Positions 42,602 through 50,762 of a stretch of 64,000 nt of DNA are shown one piece after another. A program made the position numbers and the translations under genes. Numbering within the stretch: the stretch's first letter is position 1; the number at the start of each line of letters is the position of its first letter. This stretch comes from JANWVO01 sp037446555 (GTDB taxonomy: Bacteria; Acidobacteriota; Terriglobia; Bryobacterales; Bryobacteraceae). The stretch is from the NCBI GenBank assembly GCA_037446555.1, contig JBBIIK010000003.1:124001-188000 (forward strand). The letters are read 5' to 3'. The notes beneath the pieces were generated by a model. The model was not told the origin of the DNA, ran no database searches, and worked only from the letters and a program-made list of their open reading frames with translations.

Positions 42602-42631
42602 TTGACACCGCCTCGCGCCGGATGCTACAAA
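42602..42631 (+). promoter_or_regulatory. Sigma-70-type promoter of hpnH
   Basis: TTGACA (42602-42607), an 18-nt spacer and TACAAA (42626-42631) stand 42 nt before the hpnH start. The -35 box is perfect, the -10 is moderate. Confidence 0.65.
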
Positions 42632-42672
42632 TCGACAAGGGCTTTGTTCTTCCTGGGGCCCGGCTGCCGCCT

Positions 42673-43785
42673 ATGGCCATCCCGATTTCCCAAATGTGGA
42701 CCGTGGCCGCGTATGTCCTCAAGCAGCGGCTGCGCGGGCGCGAGCGCTATCCGCTGGTGCTGATGCTCGAGCCGCTCTTCCGCTGCAACCTGGCGTGCGC
42801 CGGCTGCGGCAAGATTCAGTATCCGCACCATATCCTGAAGCAGCAGCTTACCCCCGAGGAGTGCTTCCGCGCCGTCGAGGAATGCGGCGCGCCTATTGTC
42901 AGCATCCCTGGCGGCGAGCCGCTGCTGCACCCGCAGATCCACGAGATCGTCGAAGGGTTGGTGGCGCGGAAGAAATACGTCTATCTCTGCACCAATGCGC
43001 TGCTGCTGAAGGAAAAGCTCCCGCTGTTCCGTCCCAGCAAGTACCTCTCGTTTTCCGTGCATCTGGACGGACAGAAAGATCACCATGATTTTTCTGTGTG
43101 CCGCGAGGGCGGGTATGAAATCGCCGTCGAGGCAGTGCGCGAGGCGGTACGGCGCGGATTCCGCGTCACCACGAACACGACGCTGTTCGACGGCGCCGAT
43201 CCCCGCAGCGTGCGCCCCTTCTTCGACGAGATGATGAAACTCGGCGTGGAGGGCATGATGCTGTCGCCCGGCTACGCCTACGAGAAGGCGCCGAATCAGG
43301 AGCAGTGGCTGGCGCGTGAGCGCACCAAGAAGCTGTTCCGGCTGATCCTCTCCAACCGCAAGAAGCGCTGGGTGTTCAACCTCTCGCCGCTGTTCATGGA
43401 GTTCCTCATGGGGCTGCGCGAGTTCACCTGCACCCCGTGGGGCATGCCGACCCACAACCTGTTCGGCTGGCAGCGACCCTGCTATGTGCAGCAGGACGGC
43501 TATGCCGAATCCTTCCGCGAGCTGATTGAGGAGACCGACTGGTCGCGCTACGGCCCCGAGAGCGGCAACCCGAAATGCGCCAACTGCATGATGCACAGCG
43601 GCTATGAAGCCACCGCCGTGCACCACACGTTCAGCAGCTGGCGGGGATTCCTGGAGACGATCCGGGCCACCTTCGCCAGATACGAGGATCCGGCGGTGGC
43701 GGAAGAGCTTGAGCGGCTGGAGCCCCAACCGCATCCCTGGGAGCTGGTGCAGATTGGCGGCGCGAGCCGTGAGAGGATCTCATGA
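42673..43785 (+). CDS. hpnH: Adenosylhopene transferase (radical SAM)
   Basis: A 370-residue protein. The radical SAM Cys motif is LFRCNLACAGCGKIQYPHHI (C38, C42, C45), and VSIPGGEPLLHPQI is the SAM-binding GGE motif. C-terminal Cys residues (FTCTPWG, CANCMMHSGYEA) and the overall length fit HpnH, which adds the 5'-deoxyadenosyl group to diploptene in hopanoid biosynthesis. The ATG at 42673 was chosen because the frame upstream contains the promoter. No squalene-hopene cyclase is present in the window, so the other hopanoid genes lie elsewhere. Its stop overlaps the start of the next gene. Confidence 0.92.
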   Translation: MAIPISQMWTVAAYVLKQRLRGRERYPLVLMLEPLFRCNLACAGCGKIQYPHHILKQQLTPEECFRAVEECGAPIVSIPGGEPLLHPQIHEIVEGLVARKKYVYLCTNALLLKEKLPLFRPSKYLSFSVHLDGQKDHHDFSVCREGGYEIAVEAVREAVRRGFRVTTNTTLFDGADPRSVRPFFDEMMKLGVEGMMLSPGYAYEKAPNQEQWLARERTKKLFRLILSNRKKRWVFNLSPLFMEFLMGLREFTCTPWGMPTHNLFGWQRPCYVQQDGYAESFRELIEETDWSRYGPESGNPKCANCMMHSGYEATAVHHTFSSWRGFLETIRATFARYEDPAVAEELERLEPQPHPWELVQIGGASRERIS

Positions 43786-44156
43786 ACACGGCTGAGCGAA
43801 CCGCCGCGCAGGGCGTTTTCTGGAAGGCGGAGAGCGAGGCGGACCTGCGCGAAGGCATCGAGGCGGCCTTCGACTACCGCGGCGACGTCACACTGCTGCT
43901 CAGGAGCGGGGCGCGGGTCGAGGGCTACCTGTTCGACCGCCGCGCGCGGCAGAGCCTGGAAGAGAGCGTGGTCCGGCTGGTCCCCGCCGAGGGTGCTCAG
44001 AAGCTGTCGCTTCGCTATTCGGACATTGCCGGCATCGCATTTAGCGGCCGTGACATGGCGGCGGGCAAACGCTGGCAGGACTGGGTGCGCCGCTACACCG
44101 AGAAAAAAGCTGCCGGCGAGAAAGACATCCGCCTTGAGCCGGAACGGCTGGAGTGA
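43782..44156 (+). CDS. Small protein coupled to hpnH
   Basis: A 124-residue cytoplasmic protein sharing ATGA with hpnH. Residues 30-90 look like a small beta-barrel (VTLLLRSGARVEGYLFDRRA, LSLRYSDIAGIAFSG), similar in shape to Sm-like or RNA/lipid-binding barrels. The end is Lys/Glu-rich. No known catalytic motif. The tight coupling suggests a role with HpnH or hopanoid handling; I do not know the family. A 208-bp gap follows without a supported gene. Confidence 0.65.
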   Translation: MNTAERTAAQGVFWKAESEADLREGIEAAFDYRGDVTLLLRSGARVEGYLFDRRARQSLEESVVRLVPAEGAQKLSLRYSDIAGIAFSGRDMAAGKRWQDWVRRYTEKKAAGEKDIRLEPERLE

Positions 44157-44364
44157 GCGGCGGTTACTTCCGCGCGCCCTCCACAGAGGCGCGTCAATGG
44201 GACGTCCGGCCTTGCCTGCCCCTGGGGCATGAAGCGCACGGCGGGCGGCGTGTCGCAACCGCAGCGGCAGCGGCGGCGTCTGAAGCGGTTGGCGGTTCCC
44301 GCCGATAGTGGATAGGGATCTTCCGCCTGGCGGGGACCAACCCGTGAGCGAGACGTAGATACAG

Positions 44365-44781
44365 ATGCTGCTGTGGAGCCTCTTGATGATGGCGGCGCTG
44401 GCCGGCGCCGAGCAGCAGGTGCTGCAACAGGTCAACCTGCACCGGAGAGCGGAAGGACTGGGCGACCTTGCCTGGAATGAGGCTGCCGCGCAGGAAGCCC
44501 GGCGGCACTGCGGCCGCCTGCTGGAAGGCAAGGCGCTCGATGCTCACTCCGGTTTCCGGCAACGCGTGGCGCGCCTTCGCCGCACCACGGGCGCCCGCGC
44601 GGCGGGCGAGAACGTCCTGCTGATGGAGAACGGCCGTTTCGTCGCGGGGAGGGCGGTGGATGCATGGCTCGCCAGCGAAGGTCACCGCCGCGCCATCGAG
44701 GGGCCCTTCGAATGGAGCGGCGTGGGTGTCGTGGCCCAAGGCGCAAGAGTGTGCGCCGCGCAGATCTTCCTCGGGCGATAG
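44365..44781 (+). CDS. CAP (SCP/PR1)-domain secreted protein
   Basis: A 138-residue protein with a short signal (MLLWSLLMMAALAGA). The CAP signature is complete: NLHRRAEGLGDLAWNEAAAQ, HCGRLLEGK, AGENVLL and DAWLASEGHRRAIEGPFEW, then GVGVVAQGARVCAAQIFLGR. Family members have varied roles in lipid binding or signalling, and bacterial ones are often found outside the cell. Length is typical for a minimal CAP domain. It is a solitary gene convergent with the GH5 gene. Confidence 0.85.
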   Translation: MLLWSLLMMAALAGAEQQVLQQVNLHRRAEGLGDLAWNEAAAQEARRHCGRLLEGKALDAHSGFRQRVARLRRTTGARAAGENVLLMENGRFVAGRAVDAWLASEGHRRAIEGPFEWSGVGVVAQGARVCAAQIFLGR

Positions 44782-44805
44782 GACGGGCTCGAAACAGACC
44801 TCAGA

Positions 44806-45921
44806 TCAATACCGCTGCAACAGCTCCAGCAGCTTGCGGTCGAGCTTGTGGCCATGCCAGTCCACATAGTCGGCGTCGGCCCGGCCGCTATCCAGCATCC
44901 CGAAGGGCCCGCGGAAGTTCCACAACGCCCAGCCGATGCCGTGGCCCTGCAGGATGGCGAGCACATCCTCCATCCACGCAAGGAAGACGCGGTACGGCGT
45001 GCGGTTGTAGCAGCCCGCCTCGCCGCAGTGCACGCCGATCCCTTTGCGCACCAGCTCGCCCCAGGGCGCGTAGAGCTTCTCCAGATGCTCGCGGCTGAAC
45101 TCGACCGTCCCGTCATCCTTGCGCAGCGGCCAGTCGGGGTCGGGGAAGTCCAGCTTGCGGTCCACCCACGAGGCGCGGTAATGGGAGACGCGCGCCGGCG
45201 TGTAGGCATGCACGGACTGCGCGACGCCGGTCCAGATCATCTCGTAGACGACCTCGTTGCCCACGCGCAGCCCGTCGATCAGGATCGTGCGCGAGGGGCT
45301 GACCGCGCGGATCGCGTTCACGGCGCGCAGCATCACGCGGACGTAGTCCTCGCGGTCCATGTAGCCTTCCCGCGGCGCCGGAGCCTCATTCAGCAGGTTG
45401 AAGCTGAGGGCGTAGTCCGGAACGCTCCGGTAGCGTTTCGCAAAGTAGGTCCAGTGACAGACGAACGCCTCTTCGGCGCGAGGATCGGACCAAAGGCTGA
45501 ATGGTTCGCGTTCGGGATTGTTGATGCAATAGCCTGGGGCGCGGTGGAAATTCAGGGAGACATGCAGGCCATATTTCTGGCCCAAAGTGACTAGGCGGTC
45601 GACAGGATCCAGCGCGGCCTCGCGGATCTGGAAGGTCTCGTCGGGCAGCAGGCGGCGCGTGGCGCGCCAGTTGGAGTCGATCCAGAACCAGTAATCCATG
45701 GGAATGCGCAGGAAGTTGAAGCCCCAGTCGCGAATCCAGCGCAGCTCATCTTCGGTCACCGGCTTCGGGGCGGCTTCCGGCTTGAGCGGAAGAGCCTGGA
45801 ACAGATCCAGCAGGTTGAAGCCGCGCCAGCGCGGCAGCGGGTTCATCGGAGGAACCTGTGCAAGAGCGGCGGGCGCAGCGGCGGCGGCGCCCGCAAAAAG
45901 TCGGCGAGTGATCCTGGCCAT
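44806..45921 (-). CDS. Glycoside hydrolase family 5 (cellulase-like), Tat-exported
   Basis: A 371-residue protein with a Tat signal (ARITRRLFAGAAAAAPAALA). The GH5 barrel carries GFNFLRIPMDYWFW, FNLLNEAPAPREGY (acid/base E179) and GVHCGEAGCYNR (nucleophile E301). It acts on beta-glucan or mannan-type chains; the subfamily is not clear from motifs alone. The start was placed at 45921 by the RR-containing signal, and an ATG at 45948 is possible. It lies next to the KduD-like and UxaA-like genes on the same strand. Confidence 0.88.
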   Translation of the reverse strand: MARITRRLFAGAAAAAPAALAQVPPMNPLPRWRGFNLLDLFQALPLKPEAAPKPVTEDELRWIRDWGFNFLRIPMDYWFWIDSNWRATRRLLPDETFQIREAALDPVDRLVTLGQKYGLHVSLNFHRAPGYCINNPEREPFSLWSDPRAEEAFVCHWTYFAKRYRSVPDYALSFNLLNEAPAPREGYMDREDYVRVMLRAVNAIRAVSPSRTILIDGLRVGNEVVYEMIWTGVAQSVHAYTPARVSHYRASWVDRKLDFPDPDWPLRKDDGTVEFSREHLEKLYAPWGELVRKGIGVHCGEAGCYNRTPYRVFLAWMEDVLAILQGHGIGWALWNFRGPFGMLDSGRADADYVDWHGHKLDRKLLELLQRY

Positions 45922-45963
45922 AGCGCGCCACCAGCGAGAAAGCATCATATCGAAACCGCGTTC

Positions 45964-46734
45964 TCAGCGGCCCAGCCACCCGCCATCGACTACAACGATG
46001 GCGCCGTGGACGTAATCGGAGGCGCGCGAGGCCAGAAAGACGGCGGCGCCAGCCAGATCCGCGGGCTCGCCCCACCGCCCCGCCGGGATACGGGCCAGAA
46101 TGGCGGGGCCGCGGACGGGATCCTCGCGGAGGGCGGCGGTGTTGTCCGTGGCGATGTAGCCCGGCGCAATGGCGTTGACGCAAACGCCGCAGGGCGCCCA
46201 CTCGTTGGCCAGCGCCTTCACCAGCTGCGCGATACCCCCTTTGCTGGCGGCATAGGAGGGCACGAGAATGCCTCCCTGAAAGGAGAGCAGCGAGGCGGTG
46301 AACACGATCTTGCCCGAGCGGCGTTCGACCATCGTGCGCCCGATTTCGCGCGCAAGGATCCACGGCGCCGTGAGATTGGTGGCGAGAATCGTGTCCCAGG
46401 CCTCGTCGGAGTGCGATGCGGCAGGCGCCCGCAGGATGGCGCCCGCGTTGTTGATCAGAATGTCGACGGGAGGCAGATCGGCGGAGAGCCGCGCCAGCAG
46501 TTCGCGCAGAGCGGCACGGTCGGCGAGATCGCAGCGATACGGAAAGAGCTGCCGCCCGAGGGCGCGCACCCGCCCTCCAATCTCCCCGCCATCTTCCTCA
46601 AGCGACCGGCTGACTCCGGCGATGTCCGCCCCCGCCTCAGCCAGCGCCTCGGCAATTGCAAAGCCGATCCCCCGGCGGCAGCCGGTGACCAGGGCCAGTT
46701 TTCCCTCGAGCCGGAACAGGTCAAGAATTGGCAT
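45964..46734 (-). CDS. Short-chain dehydrogenase, KduD-like
   Basis: A 256-residue SDR. Cofactor motif LALVTGCRRGIGFAIAEALA, NNAGAILRAPA and the catalytic YAASKGG (YxxxK) are complete, with SLLSFQGG supplying the Ser. LFRLEGKLALVTG at the N-terminus resembles 2-deoxy-D-gluconate 3-dehydrogenases/KduD. Its neighbour is a UxaA-like dehydratase, which favours a role in uronate or deoxy-sugar acid catabolism. ATG 46734 begins the domain. Confidence 0.85.
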   Translation of the reverse strand: MPILDLFRLEGKLALVTGCRRGIGFAIAEALAEAGADIAGVSRSLEEDGGEIGGRVRALGRQLFPYRCDLADRAALRELLARLSADLPPVDILINNAGAILRAPAASHSDEAWDTILATNLTAPWILAREIGRTMVERRSGKIVFTASLLSFQGGILVPSYAASKGGIAQLVKALANEWAPCGVCVNAIAPGYIATDNTAALREDPVRGPAILARIPAGRWGEPADLAGAAVFLASRASDYVHGAIVVVDGGWLGR

Positions 46735-46767
46735 ATGAGTGCAATCTCCTTGCACCGGCCAGAGGCG

Positions 46768-48360
46768 TCACAGGACCGGGCCAATGCGCCAGGGCACAAA
46801 CTCCCTGTGGCCGTGGGTTTCGCTGGCCGTGCGGCGCCCCGATGCGGTCTCGAGAACCAGTTCAAAGATCCTGCGCCCTACCTCCTCCAGCGTGGCCTCT
46901 CCCTCGGCCACAGGGCCGGCGTCGAGATCCATGTTCGACCGCATGCGGCGGAACATGGCCGAGTTGGAGGCGATCTTGACCACGGGAACCGTCGGGAAGC
47001 CGATGGCAGAGCCGCGGCCCGTGGTGAAGGCGATCACGTTCACGCCGCCCGCGGCCAGGCCGGCCAGCGAAACAGGGTCATAGCCCGGCGTGTTCATGAA
47101 AACCAGCCCGGGACCATGCACACGCTCGCCGTAATCGACGACCTCCATCAGCGGGAGAGTGCCTCCTTTCGCCACCGCTCCCAGCGATTTTTCCAGAATC
47201 GTGGTCAGCCCGCCTTCTTTGTTCCCGGGCGAGGGATTGTCGTCGAAAGATCCGCCAAAGCGCGACAGATATTCTTTGTACGACGCCACCATTTTCAGTA
47301 GCTTTTCTGCCACTTCCCGGCTCGAGGCCCGCTCCACGAGAAGGTGTTCGGCGCCGAAAATCTCGGGGGTTTCCGCCAGGACAGCGGCGCCGCGGCAGCG
47401 GGCGAGGAGATCCGAGCAGACGCCCAGCGCCGGGTTAGCCGTGATTCCGCTGAAGGAGTCCGAACCGCCGCAATTCAACCCGAGGACGATCTTCGAGGCC
47501 GGCAGCGGCTGCCGTTTCATGGCGGCTCCGCGCGCGATGTGCCGCTCGACGGCCCGCGCGCCGGCCTCCACGGTGGCCGGCGTGCCGCCCGAATCCTGGA
47601 TGGTGAAGCCCTCCAGCAGCTCGCGCGGCAGCTCCGCCAGATAGCGCCCCACCTGGTTGATCTCGCATCCCAGCCCGAGGAGAACCGCCCCGGCGACATT
47701 CGGATGGTCGATCACGCCCAGCAGCACGCGGTGCAACTGTTCCGTATCCGGCCCGATGGAATGCCCGCAGCCGTCGGCGTGCGGAAAGGCAACCACGCCG
47801 TCCACGCCCTCCGGCAGCGGGCGGCCGCGGAAATGCGCCGCCACGAGTTCGGCGGCATGCGAGGAGCAGTTGCTGGCCGCGGCAACCACGATGTAGTTCC
47901 GCGTGCCGGCGCGCCCGTCGGGGCGGAGATAGCCGGAAAACGACGGCACTTCTTCGGGCGGCGGCGGGAGGAGGCGCGGCTCGGAGGGGAAGCGGTACTG
48001 GCGCAAGCCCTCGTCGAACGCGAGATTGTGCAGGTGGACGTGATCGCCAGGCTCGATGGCAGCCGAGGCACGGCCGATCACCTGGCCGTAGCGCAGGACG
48101 TTGTCGCCCGGCGAAGCGGGGCGCACTGCGACCTTGTGTCCTGCGGGGACCGGCTGCCGGACCGCAATTTCCCTGCCTGCCACGACGATGACGTCGCCGG
48201 GCTGGAGGGGCAGCCGCGCCACCGCCACTGAATCCTCCGGGTGCAGCAAAATCGTGCGGTTGGCGGGAGTTGCCGCGGGACGGAGATCGACAAGGGACAC
48301 GGGACTGGCCTTTCGCGGCGCCGTCGCGCCGCTCAAACGAGTTTTGTCTGATTGTTCCAC
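46768..48360 (-). CDS. UxaA-family altronate/galactarate dehydratase-like protein
   Basis: A 530-residue protein. An N-terminal SAF domain (about 30-110, GDVIVVAGREIAVRQPVPAG) precedes the altronate-hydrolase core with GYLRPDGRAGTRNYIVVAAA, FPHADGCG, CGGSDSFSGITANPALG and FTTGRGSAIGFPTVPVVKI. It is the single-chain type that fuses the small (UxaA1) and large (UxaA2) parts. Iron-dependent dehydration of altronate or a similar uronate-derived acid is the expected reaction; the exact substrate is unknown. It is 33 nt upstream of the SDR gene. Confidence 0.88.
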   Translation of the reverse strand: MEQSDKTRLSGATAPRKASPVSLVDLRPAATPANRTILLHPEDSVAVARLPLQPGDVIVVAGREIAVRQPVPAGHKVAVRPASPGDNVLRYGQVIGRASAAIEPGDHVHLHNLAFDEGLRQYRFPSEPRLLPPPPEEVPSFSGYLRPDGRAGTRNYIVVAAASNCSSHAAELVAAHFRGRPLPEGVDGVVAFPHADGCGHSIGPDTEQLHRVLLGVIDHPNVAGAVLLGLGCEINQVGRYLAELPRELLEGFTIQDSGGTPATVEAGARAVERHIARGAAMKRQPLPASKIVLGLNCGGSDSFSGITANPALGVCSDLLARCRGAAVLAETPEIFGAEHLLVERASSREVAEKLLKMVASYKEYLSRFGGSFDDNPSPGNKEGGLTTILEKSLGAVAKGGTLPLMEVVDYGERVHGPGLVFMNTPGYDPVSLAGLAAGGVNVIAFTTGRGSAIGFPTVPVVKIASNSAMFRRMRSNMDLDAGPVAEGEATLEEVGRRIFELVLETASGRRTASETHGHREFVPWRIGPVL

Positions 48361-48447
48361 GCCGCCTGCCGGTCCGACAAGCGCGAGCGAGCCTGCGATT
48401 TCCGGTGAGAGTCCCGGCCACGGTGCGGCACTAGATTACGGACTGTG

Positions 48448-48906
48448 ATGGGCAGACGTGTCTTCGTCTGGATGCTGGCAGCCGGGCTGGCCGCGGCCGC
48501 CGGCAACGGCCGCGGCGCTGCAGCCGAGTATGCCGGGGGCACGCTGGAGGCGATCGAAACCGGCTCCAAGGGCCGGCTGTCGGCGGCAGACCCCGTCTCG
48601 CTGGTGTTTGAGACCCGCCGCAGCGCGCTGCGGATCCCCTACGAACGGATCAACATGCTGGAGTACGGCCAAAGAGTGGACCGCAGGGTGCTGGAGGCGA
48701 TCCTGATCTCGCCCATGATGATCCTCAGCAAGAAGCGCGCGCATTATCTCGCCATCGGGTACCAGACCGAGGACGGCCGGCAGGAAGCCGTGCTGCTGCG
48801 CGTGGACAAGGATGCCATCCGGGCCGTGCTGGTGAGCCTGGAGGCGCGCACCGGCCTGCGGGTCACGTATATGGACGAGGAAGCAAGAAAGGCGGGCAAG
48901 GGATGA
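48448..48906 (+). CDS. Exported hypothetical protein
   Basis: A 152-residue protein with a signal peptide (MGRRVFVWMLAAGLAAAAGN). The mature part has beta strands with TLEAIETGSKGRL and SLVFETRRSALRIPYERIN, which suggests a small barrel. It shares ATGA with the following exported protein, so the two are co-translated. No family recognised. The divergent UxaA-like gene starts 87 bp away. Confidence 0.65.
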   Translation: MGRRVFVWMLAAGLAAAAGNGRGAAAEYAGGTLEAIETGSKGRLSAADPVSLVFETRRSALRIPYERINMLEYGQRVDRRVLEAILISPMMILSKKRAHYLAIGYQTEDGRQEAVLLRVDKDAIRAVLVSLEARTGLRVTYMDEEARKAGKG

Positions 48907-49502
48907 ACTGGACCGCAGTGGCGCTGGCCTTTCTGCTCTGGCCCGCCTTCCAACAGGCAGATGAGGATCCGGGCGCGCGCCTGCTGCGTGTGCGCCGGCT
49001 TTTCGTGGACCGCTTCGGCGGCGGCGAAGGGGCGGCGCAGATCCGCGACATGGTAATCGCCAGCCTGCAGCGGAGCGGGCTGTTTCTGATCACGGAGAAT
49101 CCCGACCGCGCCGACGCCGTTCTGCGGGGTTCAGCCGAGGATCTCGTGTTCACGGACGTCTTCCAGTCGGGCGAGGCGGTGGGAGCGAGGTCCAACGCCT
49201 CCGGGGGCCGCGGCACGAGCGCGCGTAACCGGATCTACGGCGCGCTCGGCGCCGGCGTGAACGAGAGCGAAAGCGTGCGGATCCAGGAACGCAAGCATGA
49301 GGCCTCGGCAAGCGTGCGGATTGTGGCGCGCGATGGCGACGTGCTGTGGTCGACTACCCAGGAAAGCCTGGGGGCGAAGTTCCGCTCCGCCAGCGCGGAT
49401 GTAGCGGAGCGGATCACGCGGCAGTTGCTGGCGGACCTGGAGCGGATCCGCCAGACGGGCGCCGGGCGCCCGGGTGGAGCCGCGAAGAAGGAGTCCCGAT
49501 GA
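48903..49502 (+). CDS. Exported protein with a CsgG/LpoB-like fold pattern
   Basis: A 199-residue protein with a short signal (NWTAVALAFLLWPAF). The pattern LLRVRRLFVDRFGGGEGAAQ, MVIASLQRSGLFLITENPDR and ADAVLRGSAED is like the strand-helix units of CsgG/LpoB/TolB-N outer-membrane proteins. It lacks a lipobox Cys. The C-terminal half contains a Gly/Ser-rich loop and RIVARDGDVLWST. Function unknown; it is coupled to the gene before it. Confidence 0.6.
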   Translation: MNWTAVALAFLLWPAFQQADEDPGARLLRVRRLFVDRFGGGEGAAQIRDMVIASLQRSGLFLITENPDRADAVLRGSAEDLVFTDVFQSGEAVGARSNASGGRGTSARNRIYGALGAGVNESESVRIQERKHEASASVRIVARDGDVLWSTTQESLGAKFRSASADVAERITRQLLADLERIRQTGAGRPGGAAKKESR

Positions 49503-49604
49503 CGAAACTCCCAAGCTCGGGTCTTTTTATCATCCATTTTGGGGCAAACGGGGGTAGCCATAAGAGTACCGGGTGATATAGGATGAAGGCCACGGGATCA
49601 GACT

Positions 49605-49937
49605 GTGCAGAAGCAGGATCTCAGCACCGGGCCGCAGGCGGTGGGAAGGCTGCCGCTGCGGGAGCACCGCTTGAGGGCGCGGGTGTCGTTGGAAGAGATC
49701 ATGGCGGAGACCAAGATCAGCCGGCGTTTTCTGGAAGCGATCGAGAACGGGCGGTACGAAGAACTGCCCGGCGGTGTCTTTGCCATCAACTACATCCGGC
49801 AATATGCAGCCATGACGGGCTACGACGCGGAGCTGATCCTGGACGACTACCGGAGCCGGTGCGAGCCGGCGCCGGAAACGCAGCCGGTGCGGAGGCAACA
49901 ACCGCCGCGGTGGGTGCGGTTCTTCGAGTCCGCCTGA
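49605..49937 (+). CDS. RodZ-like helix-turn-helix protein
   Basis: A 110-residue protein with a GTG start. Residues about 20-85 form a HTH_25-type domain: LRARVSLEEIMAETKISRRF, LEAIENGRYEELPGGVFAIN and YIRQYAAMTGYDAELILDDY. RodZ has this domain followed by a membrane helix and a periplasmic part, both missing here, so it is either a shortened relative or a stand-alone regulator. It stands between exported proteins and the flagellar genes, 121 bp before flgM. Confidence 0.75.
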   Translation: MQKQDLSTGPQAVGRLPLREHRLRARVSLEEIMAETKISRRFLEAIENGRYEELPGGVFAINYIRQYAAMTGYDAELILDDYRSRCEPAPETQPVRRQQPPRWVRFFESA

Positions 49938-49982
49938 GCGGCGGCATGCGGCCGCGGCGTGCCGGGCCGCAACACATTCCTC

Positions 49983-50009
49983 TCAGGTTTTCGTCTACAG
50001 AGCCGATAA
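49983..50009 (+). promoter_or_regulatory. Sigma-28 (FliA-type) flagellar promoter
   Basis: TCAGGTTT (49983-49990), exactly 11 nt, then GCCGATAA (50002-50009). This is 6/8 for the -35 consensus TAAAGTTT and 8/8 for the -10 consensus GCCGATAA. It lies 50 bp before flgM, the anti-sigma-28 gene, as in many flagellar class III operons. Confidence 0.85.
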
Positions 50010-50058
50010 GGCGTAGGAGGCGTGATGTCCGCCCGCGGGGCGGCGCACGAACAACCAG

Positions 50059-50376
50059 ATGAAAATAGACGACCGAAACGCGGCGAATCTCAACCCGGCG
50101 GCGCTGGATCAGACGCGGCAGGCTGAGGCAGTGGAGGCGCAGAAGGCGGCCAAAGCCGGCCAGACGGGGCAGCAGGGGGCCAGCGACCGGGTGGCGCTGT
50201 CGGAACTCTCGGCGTGGCTTCGTGAGCTGGCTGGAGGGGGCGAGGATCGGAAGGCGCGGATCCAGGCATTGGCCGGGCAGTTCGAGATCGGCCGGTACGA
50301 GCCGAACCCGGGCGCGGTTGCGGACGCGCTGATCGCCGAGGCGGAGCTCAGGGAGGAAGGCGGCGGTGAGTCCTGA
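50059..50376 (+). CDS. flgM: Anti-sigma-28 factor FlgM
   Basis: A 105-residue acidic, mostly disordered protein. The second half has the FlgM helices SDRVALSELSAWLRELAGGG, RKARIQALAGQFEIGRYEPN and PGAVADALIAEAELRE, the parts that bind FliA. It holds back sigma-28 until the hook is complete, then is exported. The ATG at 50059 lacks a close ribosome site; a strong AGGAGG instead precedes an out-of-frame ATG at 50025. A sigma-28 promoter upstream indicates autoregulation. It overlaps the next gene by 11 nt. Confidence 0.85.
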   Translation: MKIDDRNAANLNPAALDQTRQAEAVEAQKAAKAGQTGQQGASDRVALSELSAWLRELAGGGEDRKARIQALAGQFEIGRYEPNPGAVADALIAEAELREEGGGES

Positions 50377-50755
50377 GCCGAGTGCCGCCCGCGACGGGTG
50401 GGCGGGCTTGTCTGCCCGGTTGCGGCAGGCAGTGCTTGAGGTGGAATCGACTGTGGCCGGGGCGCCGCTGGCAGGAGCGGAAGGGCTGCAGCGGAAACTG
50501 GCGCAGATCGCCGGCTGCCTGACGGAAGCCGAAGAGTTGTGGCGCGCGGGGCGGCGCGAGGGCCTGGAGGATTTCCGCCGGGAACTGGAGCGGTGGCGCC
50601 AGCAGAGGCCGGTGATTCGCGCCTGGATCGAATCCACTTCCTCCCTGGTGGGAGGATGGGGTGCGGTGGCGGGAACTGGCGCCGGCTACGGTCCGACAGG
50701 ACGGGAGGCGCCTGCGGGCCCAGAGGGGCAGGCCGTGCAGGCAGGCCCGGGGTAG
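50366..50755 (+). CDS. FlgN-like flagellar chaperone candidate
   Basis: A 129-residue helical protein with a GTG start, between flgM and flgK, which is the usual site of flgN. Long amphipathic helices (SARLRQAVLEVESTVAGAPL, LQRKLAQIAGCLTEAEELWR, DFRRELERWRQQRPVIRAWI) fit a FlgN-type export chaperone for FlgK and FlgL. The C-terminus is Gly-rich. Sequence similarity to FlgN is weak, so the call rests on position and helical content. Confidence 0.55.
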   Translation: MSPEPSAARDGWAGLSARLRQAVLEVESTVAGAPLAGAEGLQRKLAQIAGCLTEAEELWRAGRREGLEDFRRELERWRQQRPVIRAWIESTSSLVGGWGAVAGTGAGYGPTGREAPAGPEGQAVQAGPG

Positions 50756-50762
50756 CGTCATC

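Noticed and set aside
46768..48360. Aconitase-type dehydratase
   Set aside because: SAF domain plus altronate-hydrolase motifs fit UxaA better; no aconitase Fe-S motif.
49503..49604. Intrinsic terminator at the CTTTTTA run near 49520
   Set aside because: The preceding sequence gives only a 3-bp stem, so the T-run alone was not called.
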